From the NCBI GenBank assembly GCA_023374025.1, contig SIJG01000013.1:464846-528845 (forward strand): a stretch of 64,000 nucleotides of DNA, read 5' to 3'. The notes beneath the pieces were generated by a model. The model worked only from the letters and a program-made list of their open reading frames with translations, made no database searches and was not told the DNA's origin. Made by a program: the position numbers and the translations under genes. How positions within the stretch are numbered: position 1 is the stretch's first letter; each line of letters starts with the position of its first letter. Below are positions 37,671-48,484 of this stretch, piece after piece. This DNA comes from Heterodera schachtii (lineage: Eukaryota; Nematoda; Chromadorea; Rhabditida; Heteroderidae).

Positions 37671-37715
37671 TTCTGGCGGCTGATCCGATTCGAATTTTCG
37701 AAAGAAGAAACTTGA
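37671..37715 (+). CDS. Candidate 3'-terminal exon
   Basis: The acceptor TTTATTCTAG is followed by FWRLIRFEFSKEET and TGA, phase compatible with 36,339. The minus strand of the same islet is also open, so strand is uncertain. Confidence 0.3.
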   Translation, partial: FWRLIRFEFSKEET

Positions 37716-38471
37716 CAAATAAGCTAAACATAAATGATGATTGCAAGAAATATCAATAATTACTAAATTAATATTAGTAAAATAAAATTGAATTTTAAAC
37801 TTACAAAATTTTTTAAATGTGTATAAAAAACAAAAATAATAAATGATAGTCTTCTTAATTTAATTAATCATGTTAATCAAATGGTTTTAACTCTAAGTAA
37901 AAACAATAAAATTGAAGCTTGAAAAATTATAACAAAATGACGTAATAAAGTCTAAATTCTTCACAATTAAAAAATGTTAATTTAAAGAAATGGTTTAAGA
38001 ACAAAAAAAGTATTGAATTAAGTATTAAAATTTAAATAAATTAATTGGATATGTGAAGTTTAATTTTTATTTAACAAATATTGAAAATAAATTCTTTTTA
38101 TCCAGAACATAAATAAGTCATTCAATTAATGAATTCTATAGTAATATTTAATAATAGGAAGTTATTTTAATAAAAATTTAATTTCAAAAAAATATTTTCT
38201 TTTAACTAGGTTAATTTTTCTAATATTTTAATTGATATTTTATGTTTAATTCAATTTTAACACTGAATTTGCCACCATCATTCCAGCTGAATATTCAATT
38301 TTTTGTATTTTCCAGAAATTGAAAGCTAAATTATTTTTTATTACTTTTACTAATAATTTTAATATGCACTCATTTAATTTTTTGTTAAGTGTTTGTTTTT
38401 AATATATTTTTTTAATTCTTTCTAAAAATATATTAGATCTTGAGAAAGCCTTTTATTTTTTAATTTACCAA

Positions 38472-38560
38472 TTAAGTTTTCCTTTTTTGTTTAAATTTAA
38501 AGGTTTCGTTAAGTGATTTTGCTATCTTGTTCACCTTTGTGATGCCTTTTGCGTTTCCTG
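38472..38560 (-). pseudogene. 3' part of a coding exon split by the palindrome complex
   Basis: Directly outside the palindrome's left end the minus strand carries a 28-codon frame starting GNAKGITKVNKIAKSLNETF and ending KRKT, TAA, with AATAAA at 38,452-38,457. A second frame (RKRKRHHKGEQDSKIT, stop) is also open, so the frame is uncertain by the few bases lost or gained at the junction. Together with 48,905-48,991 it looks like one lysine-rich C-terminal exon interrupted by about 10.3 kb of insertions. The gene is not identified. Confidence 0.4.
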
Positions 38561-38914
38561 GGTCGCGTGGTAACATGTCGTGACAGAATTTAAAAAGATA
38601 ATTATCCTTAACATATTACTAGGTTTTAAATAAATCAATAATTTTATATGTATAACTGATTTTATTTTTTGTTTTTATTTTTATACAATAAGAAAATGTT
38701 ATGTAACAGTTTTAAATAATTAAAACTTTTATTAGATAGTAATATTTTTAAATTTAAAATAAAAAAAATTAATTCCGCTGTATTGCAATTAATATTATAA
38801 ATTGATATTTGTTTTCTTGTTATAATACAATTTTTTAAAGCATTTGCAAATATTTTAGTTATTTTTTTTTAATAAAAAATATAATTTATAAACAAAAGAC
38901 CCTCATTTACGCTT

Positions 38915-39142
38915 TTGAGTTTAAAAATATCCTATTTTAAATGCGAAATCTGTTTAAAATATTCTAAAAATGCGACATTTTTAAAACACGCTTCCAAAAC
39001 TTTAAGTTGCATTTTATTCAACTTAGCAATCTGTGCCCAAACAATATACAAGTCTGATATTTTCAATAATTCGCTTCAAAAAAAAATTCTTTCAAAATTT
39101 ATCATTGTGTTTTTTCATTCTTTATTCAATATTTGTTTTTAA
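38915..39142 (+). CDS. Small ORF conserved in palindrome arms (75 aa)
   Basis: A 75-codon frame with FKCEICLKYSKNATFLKH (a CxxC...H arrangement). It recurs with few changes at 43,196-43,423 and 47,735-47,962 on the opposite strand. The spacing recalls half of a zinc finger, but no complete finger is visible. Its persistence may only reflect recent duplication. It may be a remnant of the element's protein. Confidence 0.25.
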   Translation: MSLKISYFKCEICLKYSKNATFLKHASKTLSCILFNLAICAQTIYKSDIFNNSLQKKILSKFIIVFFHSLFNICF

Positions 39143-39561
39143 AAAAAAGACGTTCAAAAGCAAGCTAAATTTTTTTAATTATTACTTCAAGAAATTTCAC
39201 ATCGTTTCGAAAACACTGATGATCGCAAGATTGTAATTTATTCTTCAAAAACTTTCAATAATAAAATAATTATATCACAAAAAAGTAATTTAGCGAATGT
39301 TTACAAGTGTCACAAAAAACAGGCAAATTGAACAAATTAAAAACTAACAAGATGATTATCTAAATGAATTTTGAGTATTGAAAAGTAAATTTAATAATTT
39401 AATTAGAAATTTTATCAAAACAGTTAGATTAATATAATTTTTTTCTTAATATTAATTATAATGGAATAAAAAATTATAAAAAAAACGAGATGATAATCGT
39501 CATTCGAGATCAATTCAAATCATTTTTTGTATAGAAAATAAGTTTTTTGCAATGTATACAG

Positions 39562-40241
39562 CAGGGATGGGCTTTCGCTTTCGCTTTCGCGTTTCGCTTT
39601 CGCATATTTCGCTTTTTTTGGCACTTTCGCTTTCGCGTTTCGCATTTTAGCGCGAAACGCGACTTTTACATCCCTAAGAATTGGATGAAATTCCCATAAA
39701 ATTTTTTAAAATTTTACCTATAAATTGGCTAATTTTCAGTGAAAACTTGTTTATAAATGATCAAAATTTTAATTTCCCCCCGGCGACGCCTATCGGCACC
39801 GCCGCGCCCCCAAAACCTCCTATTTTTTCTTATAAAAATCTCACAAAATCGCAAAATTTGGTAATTTTTTGGTGAAAATCTGTTCCCAGCGGCGCCTATC
39901 GGCACTGCCGCGCCCCAAAACTCCTATTTTTTCTTAGATAAATGGACCAAAATCGTAAAATTTAGTAATTTTTTGGTGAAAATCTGTTCCCAGCGGCGCC
40001 TATCGTCACCGCCGCGTCCCAAAAAAATTTGGAATAATATTTTACAAAAAAATATTTTTTGCTTTATGATTTTGATTATTAAAAAAATTGTAGAAAAAAT
40101 TTCGCTTTCGCGTTTCGCGTTTCGCAATTTCGCGTTTTTTGGAATTTCGCGTTTCGCATTTATTTACATTTCGCATTTTTTAATTTCGCAAATTTCGCGT
40201 TTCGCGTTTCGCATTTTATTTACCGATTTGGCCCATCCCTG
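39562..40241 (+). mobile_element. hAT-type MITE rich in TTTCGC, left-arm copy
   Basis: 680 bp with 11 bp terminal inverted repeats CAGGGATGGGC and an 8 bp target duplication GTATACAG/GTACACAG (39,554-39,561 and 40,242-40,249; one mismatch). The TIR form and 8 bp duplication point to hAT. Both subterminal zones consist of many TTTCGC/GTTTCGC units. The centre holds three copies of a module with GGCGCCTATCGGCACCGCCG-like sequence followed by CTCCTATTTTTTCTTA. No transposase is present. Frames across it are by-products of the repeats. Confidence 0.85.
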
Positions 40242-41008
40242 GTACACAGTGAGTTTGCAATAATAAATAATACCAATGTAGTTAAAATATTCAAAAAAAT
40301 TCAATTTTAAATTAATTTAAATTTCAATAATTAATATTTTAAAATAGAATTCTATTCTCTATCTAATAAATTGTATGAACACAATAAAAATGATTAATTT
40401 AGAATAACTAAAATAAAAAAATTCATTTAAGCGTTACATTCTTTCTAATGAATTCCATACTATAACAAAGTTATATTAAATCAATAAATTGTCTATATTA
40501 ATTGAAAAGTAATTTTTTACGAAAGAGTGGAAAGAATAAAAATAAACATTACAATTTGAATAAATAATTAATTTTAAAATGATAAAAAATTAAAAAATAG
40601 CGATGTTGTTGGAATCTTAACAATAGCTCAAACACTAAACTTTTTCACAATCAACAGCATTTATTAGGCAATACCATCTTCCACATGTGACTTTTAAAAT
40701 GTGCCAAAAAAATTTAAGTTTGATCATTTAAAAATAAATTAATATTATGGTTCACTTTGTTATAGCTTTTGCCATAAAAGGCAAAAAACTACTGTTATGA
40801 GCATAAAATTTCCAATCTCAAGTTTCTTTAATATAATGTAAATAAATTATTTTCTTCTGAAAATATTGTCCACATTTATTAATGTAACTAAAAATTTTTA
40901 AATGCGAATTATTCTCATAAAACAAACTAGCTATATAAATGATTAGAATTATAAAAGCGTATAACAAATTCACTATCTTTTTGTGTAATAAAATCTTATG
41001 TCTTTGAA

Positions 41009-41334
41009 TTGAACTTTTTTGGTGCCTTTTTTTGCCATTTTTGTAATTTTTTATGCCTTTTTTCACATTTTCGTGCCTATTTTAGGTGCCTATTTAAGAA
41101 ATTTTTGTGCCTAAAAGTCCGATCTCTAATTTATTTATTAGGGATTTACTTTAAATAAATTAATCATAAAATAATTTTATTCAATTACTTAATAATATTT
41201 TTTAATAAATTAATTATAAAATAATTTTATTTAATTAATTTGCTTAAAAACATTTTAAATAAATTAATATATATTTTAAGCTATTTATAATAAATTTAAA
41301 ATTATTATTTATATGTTTAAACTTTTTACATGAT
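41009..41334. repeat. Loop between palindrome arms, TGCCTTTTT-rich
   Basis: 326 bp of unique spacer. The first 110 bp consist of degenerate repeats of TGCC(T/A)TTTTT and GTGCCTATTT, ending GTGCCTAAAAGTCCGATCTC. This matches in style the repeat at 50.5-51.0 kb. The rest is AT-rich. Confidence 0.7.
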
Positions 41335-42101
41335 TTCAAAGACATAAGATTTTATTACGCAAAAGATAGTGAATTTGTTATACGCTTTTATAATTCTAAT
41401 CATTTATATAGCTAGTTTGTTTTATGAGAATAATTCGCATTTAAAAATTTTTAGTTACATTAATAAATGTGGACAATATTTTCAGAAGAAAATAATTTAT
41501 TTACATTATATTAAAGAAACTTGAGATTGGAAATTTTATGCTCATAACAGTAGTTTTTTGCCTTTTATGGCAAAAGCTATAACAAAGTGAACCATAATAT
41601 TAATTTATTTTTAAATGATCAAACTTAAATTTTTTTGGCACATTTTAAAAGTCACATGTGGAAGATGGTATTGCCTAATAAATGCTGTTGATTGTGAAAA
41701 AGTTTAGTGTTTGAGCTATTGTTAAGATTCCAACAACATCGCTATTTTTTTAATTTTTTATCATTTTAAGATTAATTATTTATTCAAATTGTAATGTTTA
41801 TTTTTATTCTTTCCACTCTTTCGTAAAAAATTACTTTTCAATTAATATAGACAATTTATTGATTTAATATAACTTTGTTATAGTATGGAATTCATTAGAA
41901 AGAATGTAACGCTTAAATGAATTTTTTTATTTTAGTTATTCTAAATTAATCATTTTTATTGTGTTCATACAATTTATTAGATAGAGAATAGAATTCTATT
42001 TTAAAATATTAATTATTGAAATTTAAATTAATTTAAAATTGAATTTTTTTGAATATTTTAACTACATTTGTATTATTTATTATTGCAAACTCACTGTGTA
42101 C

Positions 42102-42774
42102 CAGGGATGGGCCAAATCGGTAAATAAAATGCGAAACGCGAAATTTGCGAAATTAAAAAATGCGAAATGTAAATAAATGCGAAACGCGAAATTCCAAAAA
42201 ACGCGAAATTGCGAAACGCGAAACGCGAAAGCGAAATTTTTTCTACAATTTTTTTAATAATCAAAATCATAAAGCAAAAAATATTTTTTTGTAAAATATT
42301 ATTCCAAATTTTTTTGGGACGCGGCGGTGACGATAGGCGCCGCTGGGAACAGATTTTCACCAAAAAATTACTAAATTTTACGATTTTGGTCCATTTATCT
42401 AAGAAAAAATAGGAGTTTTGGGGCGCGGCAGTGCCGAAAGGCGCCGCTGGGAACAGATTTTCACCAAAAAATTACCAAATTTTGCGATTTTGTGACATTT
42501 TTATAAGAAAAAATAGGAGGTTTTGGGGACGCGGCGGTGCCGATAGGCGTCGCCGGGGGGAAATTAAAATTTTGATCATTTATAAACAAGTTTTCACTGA
42601 AAGTTAGCCAATTTATAGGTAAAATTTTAAAAAATTTTATGGGAATTTCATCCAATTCTTAGGGATGTAAAAGTCGCGTTTCGCGCTAAAATGCGAAACG
42701 CGAAAGCGAAAGTGCCAAAAAAAGCGAAATATGCGAAAGCGAAACGCGAAAGCGAAAGCGAAAGCCCATCCCTG
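42102..42774 (-). mobile_element. hAT-type MITE, right-arm copy
   Basis: The inverse counterpart of 39,562-40,241 (673 bp) with the same TIRs and flanking duplications CTGTGTAC/CTGTATAC. Because both arms carry it at the same site, the MITE insertion predates palindrome formation or was copied by conversion. Confidence 0.85.
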
Positions 42775-42936
42775 CTGTATACATTGCAAAAAACTTATTT
42801 TCTATACAAAAAATGATTTGAATTGATCTCGAATGACGATTATCATCTCGTTTTTTTTATAATTTTTTATTCCATTATAATTAATATTAAGAAAAAAATT
42901 ATATTAATCTAACTGTTTTGATAAAATTTCTAATTA

Positions 42937-43945
42937 AATTATTAAATTTACTTTTCAATACTCAAAATTCATTTAGATAATCATCTTGTTAGTTTTTAAT
43001 TTGTTCAATTTGCCTGTTTTTTGTGACACTTGTAAACATTCGCTAAATTACTTTTTTGTGATATAATTATTTTATTATTGAAAGTTTTTGAAGAATAAAT
43101 TACAATCTTGCGATCATCAGTGTTTTCGAAACGATGTGAAATTTCTTGAAGTAATAATTAAAAAAATTTAGCTTGCTTTTGAACAAGTGTTTTTTTTAAA
43201 AACAAATATTGAATAAAGAATGAAAAAACACAATGATAATTTTTGAAAGAAATTTTTTTTGAAGCGAATTATTTAAAATATCAGACTTGTATATTGTTTG
43301 GGCACAGATTGCTAAGTTGAATAAAATGCAATTTAAAGTTTTGGAAGCGTGTTTTAAAAATGTCGCATTTTTAGAATATTTTAAACAGATTTCGCATTTA
43401 AAATAGGATATTTTTAAAGTCAAAAGCGTAAATGAGGGTCTTTTGTTTATAAATTATATTTTTTATTAAAAAAAAAATAACTAAAATATTTGCAAATGCT
43501 TTAAAAACTTGTATTATAACAAGAAAACAAATATCAATTTTTAGTTGTAAAAAAAAAAATTCGCACGATAACATATGCTATAATGTCTAATTTCTGCTAA
43601 TTTACATTCAGATACAAAAAGTAGATAAATGCGAAGAAATTTTATTTATAAAAATGGAAATATGTTAATATTTATAAATACTATAAAAAATTTATTTAAA
43701 AACTGCCAAATAGAATTTTTATTGTATAATAAAAAAACGAAAAGCATAATTGGTAATATTTAGCAAAAATTGAACGATTTTATAAATAATAATTATAATA
43801 TTAATTGCAATACAGCGGAATTAATTTTTTTTATTTTAAATTTAAAAATATTACTATCTAATAAAAGTTTTAATTATTTAAAACTGTTACATAACATTTT
43901 CTTATTGTATAAAAATAAAAACAAAAAATAAAATCAGTTATACAT
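42937..43945 (+). repeat. 1.0 kb arm segment duplicated at 47,476
   Basis: Practically identical to 47,476-48,484. I see one clear substitution (TTATTTAAAAT versus TTATTGAAAAT) and homopolymer-length changes. The downstream junction shares only AA with the truncated LTR. Confidence 0.85.
43196..43423 (-). CDS. Arm ORF, inverse copy
   Basis: Counterpart of 38,915-39,142, opening MTLKISYFKCEICLKYSKNA, with a few residue changes. Confidence 0.22.
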   Translation of the reverse strand: MTLKISYFKCEICLKYSKNATFLKHASKTLNCILFNLAICAQTIYKSDILNNSLQKKFLSKIIIVFFHSLFNICF

Positions 43946-44275
43946 TGTTCGGTCCCCGAAATGTCGAAGTGATCGAACAAATAAATATTTATTGAAGACA
44001 AATTAAAATAACAAATAAAATAGTCGGAGGCCGGCGGAGGAGACAATTGGAAATGTGAACACAAAAAATGGAACTGAATGAATGAAATGAGGGGAGGGCA
44101 AATGGTCACAAATATAATCAATAAGGAATGTGTCTGACAGAGAAGGTCAGACACAACAAATACAACAAATGGAAATGAGTGAATGTGTCTGACTGTGAAT
44201 GGTCAGACACAACAAATAAATAAATAAATGAAAATAAATAAATTAAATAATTGTCTCTCGGGCTCCACCCGAACA
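43946..44275 (-). repeat. Gypsy 3' LTR (330 bp)
   Basis: Bounded by TGTTCGG...CCGAACA. It contains two hairpin-forming inverted repeats (GTGTCTGAC...GTCAGACAC) at 44,130-44,154 and 44,185-44,210 in the U3 side. It differs from the other two LTR copies at several sites (AATAAAATAGTCGG and CAATTGGAAATG here). Confidence 0.9.
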
Positions 44276-44290
44276 CCTCCCCCTTTTGGC
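44276..44290 (-). promoter_or_regulatory. Polypurine tract of the Gypsy element
   Basis: On the minus strand AAAAGGGGGAGG directly precedes the 3' LTR: the standard plus-strand primer site. Confidence 0.85.
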
Positions 44291-44301
44291 TCGTCCGGTG
44301 A

Positions 44302-44901
44302 TCAACAGGGCGAGTAACGGTCGGGCGCGCGGCGTTGACGAAACGGGTACCGGCGCTGATTTCGGTCCTCGATCAACGGCGGTGGCACCACACCTTGGTC
44401 ATCGATTCCATTTCCTTGGTTGTCATCTTCCGGCGGGACTTCTGCTGGCACCTCATTCGCCTGTGCAGGTGGCAATGGCAATGCAAAGGCATCATTCAAG
44501 ATCGCCAATGCTTCATCGCCCTTGTTCAAATTTTGTCGGTTCCTCAGCTGATTCGCATGGAATCGCGACTTTGATCCGTCCGTGAACTTGACATCAAATA
44601 TGACACCAGAGCATCCCTGGATGACTCCGGGTAGCCAATTTTCAGAAGATCGATGCCGCGCAAAGACCTTATCATCAATTCCAAATTTCCGTGATTTGGT
44701 GCCAAATCTTTTGTTAAACTTTTCTTCCATCGCTAAATCCCTAATCAATGGTCGAAATGGCGGCGGTTTCAACAAATCGGGCGTTGTCCTGGGCTTTCGT
44801 CCAAGCAGCATTTCAGCTGGGGACACCGAATTTGGAAGCGAATCATTGGGAGTCGTTCTGTAAGTGATCAGAAACGTTTCAATGATCTCCTGATTCGGCA
44901 T
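44302..44901 (-). pseudogene. Integrase C-terminal fragment
   Basis: A minus-strand frame with FLITYRTTPNDSLPNSVSPA and LLGRKPRT, the end of the Gypsy integrase core (YRTTPH...SPAE-type motif, GRKPRT). It is followed by a GPY-like region (KFGIDDKVFAR, WLPGVIQGCSGVIFDV) and a proline/acidic tail. The catalytic DDE core is absent. It overlaps the end of the RT frame in another frame: the deletion junction at about 44,905-44,915 fuses the RT palm to this tail out of frame. Confidence 0.8.
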
Positions 44902-46963
44902 TCCTTCCCCTTTTCTCCTTGAAAAATGAGCACTTCGTCATTTTGACACGAAATCCGTAGGACTGCAGCCGGCTGAACACATCTTTCAAATGCCGAATGT
45001 GATCAGCGAATGATCGGCTGGCGACGATAATGTCGTCCAAATAAGCCGTAGCAAAATTTAAGCCTGCGAGCATTTTATCCATAATAGACTGAAAAATGCT
45101 TGGCGCCGATTTTACGCCGAACGGTAAACGTTCCATGGCGAAATTGCCTTTGTGTGTTGAAAGTCCGCACAAATTCTTCGACTCATCGTCCAATTCCACC
45201 TGGAAGTACGCATCTTTGAGGTCAATCTGCGAAAAGAATTGCCCTCCATTTAATGTCGCAAATATGTCTTCCGGAATTGGTAGCGGGTGCTGGTAGTCAA
45301 TCAATGCATCATTCAACCCCGTTGAATAGTCGATGCAGAGGCGGGCATTCCCATCCGCCTTTTTCACCACCAAAATGGGTGCGGCCCAATCCAAATGTTC
45401 GACTTTTCGAATGATTCCGAGGCCTTCGAGCCGGTCCAATTCACGTTCGATGACGTCTTTGGAATGATGTGGCACCGGTCTGGCCTTTCGGTAAATTGGC
45501 GCGACTCCTCCCTTCAATTCGAGGTGCGCTTTTTCCTTGATGCAATGGCCAAGAGCATCTTTGAAAACACTCGGAAAATCTTTCCTTAATTCCGAAATGT
45601 GCTTTCCAATTTGATCGGTGGCTCTGCAGGAATTGATCACATGCTCGCTGATCCGCTGCTTAATGCCATCCAAAAATCCGAATTTGTCCATTGTTTGGCG
45701 GCTCAGCAAATTAAGCGATCCACGCTTGGCCACGTAAAACGGTTCATTCTCAATTAAAATTCCACCAAATTCAAATGTGCCGAAGCCTTTTCCGATGAAC
45801 CGAATCGGCGTTCCATCGAAGGCCCTTCCAATTTCAGTGCACTTTTCGATCGGTGGGCTCCCAGCCTCCAAATTTGAGTCTTCATCAATGACATTCACGT
45901 CCGATCCAGTGTCGAGTGCAAATTTGATCGGCTTTTGGTTGAACCGAATTTTCGTCTTCAGCGAATCGGTGTCATTTTTCGGATTTACCATACCGATTTG
46001 TAAGTGGCCAATTCTTTTGTTGCCAAAGCTCTTGCCTTTGTTCTTCAACCGCCATTGTTGCACACTGTCACATTGCACTCCAATGTGACCTGTGAATTTG
46101 CACCTTCGGCATTTTGCTTCGATGAATCGGCATTCACTGCCCCAATGATCGGTTTCTCCACATCGCCAGCAATTCTTATTTGCCTGCCGCTTCTCTGGCA
46201 CTTTGGCAGATTGCACTTTCGGCGAGTTTTGCTTTGGCAGCCGATTCGGCGCGTTCACATTCCTCCAATTTGTTGGTGCCTCAATGGCCTTTGCCTCCAC
46301 AATTGTTGCCTGGAAATTAATCAGGTCTTCAACGACTCCGTCGTATAAAATGTTCGTTACGTCCGCTGACAGCTTCGCCAAAATCCTTTGACGAAGAGCC
46401 GAATCGCTGTGCGATTTTAATGCAGTTAACAGCATTAGGCAATTGAATTGCTCTTTGTTCAGTTCGCTGAACTTGAAATCAGCGAGCAATTTGCGGTGCC
46501 GGTTGATGAAGCTGCGAAAATCTTCGCCTTCACTTCTCACCGCTTTCAAGCACTCATATCGATCAATGAAGATCGATTGCGGTCGGGCGAATAATTTTTC
46601 CATTCGCTGGACAGTCGCGTCGAAATTAAAGTCAGTCACTGCTGCTGGCAGTACCGAACGGCTGTACTCACTGAACGCCGCTTCGCTAAGCTTGTTCATG
46701 AGTGCCTTCACTTTGATTTCATCGGCGGCATTTGGCGCGGCACAATCAAGTGCAAATTTGAAGCGCGAAAGCCATTCCGAGACTCTTGCCATGTCATCAT
46801 TTTGTTCAAATGGCATAATGTCGGGGAGTGCCGGAATTGTCGTGGCCGCAACTGCTGGTCTAGCCGCGTTCTGCGTTTGGTAAGTCAGCAATTGCTGTAC
46901 CAATTGTTGCTGTTGCGCTAATGTGTCCATTAATTGTTGAATTGTCGCGTTTTGGTTGGCCAT
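44879..46963 (-). pseudogene. Gypsy gag-protease-RT polyprotein, truncated
   Basis: 694 residues in one frame starting MANQNATIQQ. Gag-like helical region ~1-230. Two CCHC zinc knuckles at C265-C278 and C285-C298. Aspartic protease with DTG at 351-353. RT from ~490, with catalytic Asp581 (QIDLKDAYF), LPFG at 613-616 and YLDD at 641-644. It ends abruptly after the RT palm/thumb (CSFFKEK, then out-of-frame residues) where a deletion of RNase H and most of integrase joins the integrase tail. Gag and Pol share a frame, as in several Gypsy lineages. RT motifs are intact but the protein cannot complete the cycle alone. Confidence 0.9.
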
Positions 46964-47250
46964 TTTCGTCGAATAACCGCTCCTGTCGGAACCTCAACCA
47001 CCTGGGTTTGTTGGTTTTTTTTTGTTGAATAAAACCGCTCCTGGCGGAAACCGCAACCTTTTGGTATCTAGGTTTTTTTTTTAGAAATTCCACGATTAAC
47101 CGCGCCTGGCGGATTAATCGGATTGACGAATTTGGCTTGTTGAAAATAAGGTGCCTCCTGGCCGACCTTATTGCAGACAAATTTAATAAATTGCGTCCAG
47201 CAATTTATTCAAATAAGGCGCTGAGCTCAAATTGTAGGGCGTCGCCAATT
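46964..47250 (-). promoter_or_regulatory. Gypsy leader with PBS and a series of hairpins
   Basis: On the minus strand the PBS TGGCGACGCCC begins about 2 nt inside the 5' LTR (47,247 downward). Before the gag ATG lie at least five inverted repeats. Three share the core CCGC(T/G)CCTG(G/T)CGG on the plus strand at 46,977-46,989, 47,035-47,047 and 47,100-47,112. Two more are ATAAGGT...ACCTTAT (47,146-47,171) and AATAAATTGC...GCAATTTATT just beyond. Such serial hairpins are plausible packaging or dimerisation structures; this role is inference. Confidence 0.6.
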
Positions 47251-47475
47251 TGTTCGGTCCCCGAAATGTCGAAGTGATCGAACAAATAAATATTTATTGA
47301 AGACAAATTAAAATAACAAAAAAAATAATCGGAGGCCGGCGGAGGAGACAATTGAATGTGAACACAAAAAATGGAACTGAATGAATGAAATGAGGGGAGG
47401 GCAAATGGTCACAAATATAATCAATAAGGAATGTGTCTGACAGAGAAGGTCAGACACAACAAATACAACAAATGG
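47251..47475 (-). repeat. Truncated Gypsy 5' LTR
   Basis: Matches the first 225 bp of the LTR up to ACAACAAATGGAA and is then joined to arm sequence at 47,476. It lacks the second GTGTCTGAC hairpin and the CCGAACA end. It shares the variants AAAAAAAATAATCGG and CAATTGAATG with the solo LTR rather than with the 3' LTR. Confidence 0.85.
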
Positions 47476-48484
47476 AATTATTAAATTTACTTTTCAATAC
47501 TCAAAATTCATTTAGATAATCATCTTGTTAGTTTTTAATTTGTTCAATTTGCCTGTTTTTTGTGACACTTGTAAACATTCGCTAAATTACTTTTTTGTGA
47601 TATAATTATTTTATTATTGAAAGTTTTTGAAGAATAAATTACAATCTTGCGATCATCAGTGTTTTCGAAACGATGTGAAATTTCTTGAAGTAATAATTAA
47701 AAAAATTTAGCTTGCTTTTGAACAAGTGTTTTTTTTAAAAACAAATATTGAATAAAGAATGAAAAAACACAATGATAATTTTTGAAAGAAATTTTTTTTG
47801 AAGCGAATTATTGAAAATATCAGACTTGTATATTGTTTGGGCACAGATTGCTAAGTTGAATAAAATGCAATTTAAAGTTTTGGAAGCGTGTTTTAAAAAT
47901 GTCGCATTTTTAGAATATTTTAAACAGATTTCGCATTTAAAATAGGATATTTTTAAAGTCAAAAGCGTAAATGAGGGTCTTTTGTTTATAAATTATATTT
48001 TTTATTAAAAAAAAAATAACTAAAATATTTGCAAATGCTTTAAAAACTTGTATTATAACAAGAAAACAAATATCAATTTTTAGTTGTAAAAAAAAAATTC
48101 GCACGATAACATATGCTATAATGTCTAATTTCTGCTAATTTACATTCAGATACAAAAAGTAGATAAATGCGAAGAAATTTTATTTATAAAAATGGAAATA
48201 TGTTAATATTTATAAATACTATAAAAAATTTATTTAAAAACTGCCAAATAGAATTTTCTATTGTATAATAAAAAAACGAAAAGCATAATTGGTAATATTT
48301 AGCAAAAATTGAACGATTTTATAAATAATAATTATAATATTAATTGCAATACAGCGGAATTAATTTTTTTTATTTTAAATTTAAAAATATTACTATCTAA
48401 TAAAAGTTTTAATTATTTAAAACTGTTACATAACATTTTCTTATTGTATAAAAATAAAAACAAAAAATAAAATCAGTTATACAT
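47476..48484 (+). repeat. Duplicate copy of the arm segment
   Basis: Copy of 42,937-43,945, including the arm ORF (47,735-47,962, minus). It lies between the truncated LTR and the solo LTR and was produced by a tandem duplication. Confidence 0.85.

Larger units (their letters stand above)
38561..41008 (+). repeat. Left arm of large palindrome
   Basis: Starts GGTCGCGTGGTAACATGTCG. Its whole length is repeated in inverse at 41,335-43,945 plus 48,813-48,904. Relative to the right arm it lacks about 250 bp (the counterpart of about 43,546-43,793) and has no LTR insertion. It contains the hAT-type MITE 39,562-40,241 and the uninterrupted target sequence ATGTATAAC of the LTR element. Arm identity looks high, with scattered substitutions and small indels. 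Confidence 0.88.
41335..43945 (-). repeat. Right arm of large palindrome (inner part)
   Basis: The inverse of the left arm from TTCAAAGACATAAG outward, containing the hAT-type MITE and an extra block of about 250 bp (43,546-43,793) missing on the left. It is interrupted at TACAT (43,941-43,945) by the LTR element complex; the outermost 92 bp continue at 48,813-48,904. Confidence 0.88.
43946..47475 (-). mobile_element. Deleted Ty3/Gypsy LTR retrotransposon
   Basis: A minus-strand element. The 3' LTR (43,946-44,275) is complete. The internal region 44,276-47,250 contains gag, protease, RT and an integrase tail. The 5' LTR (47,251-47,475) has lost its outer third. The LTR starts TGTTCGG and ends CCGAACA. 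A PBS and PPT are in place, and the target duplication TACAT survives as 43,941-43,945 and, beyond the solo LTR, 48,813-48,817. RNase H and most of integrase are deleted, so it is non-autonomous. At near 50 percent G+C it stands out sharply from its surroundings. Confidence 0.9.

Noticed and set aside
39681..40263. Frames across the hAT-type MITE (and their mirror at 42,091-42,655)
   Set aside because: They translate TTTCGC repeats and modular non-coding DNA; the symmetry on both arms explains their recurrence.
40818..41066. 82-codon minus frame at the palindrome centre
   Set aside because: Lys/Ile-rich translation of AT-rich arm sequence; the mirror copy does not preserve it as an ORF across the loop.
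44286..46883. Plus-strand ORFs of 60-146 codons opposite the Gypsy polyprotein
   Set aside because: Antisense shadows of a high-GC coding region; the minus-strand frame has zinc knuckles, DTG and YLDD.
46860..47180. 106-codon frame upstream of gag
   Set aside because: Overlaps the gag start in another frame and runs through the hairpin leader; no conserved motif.
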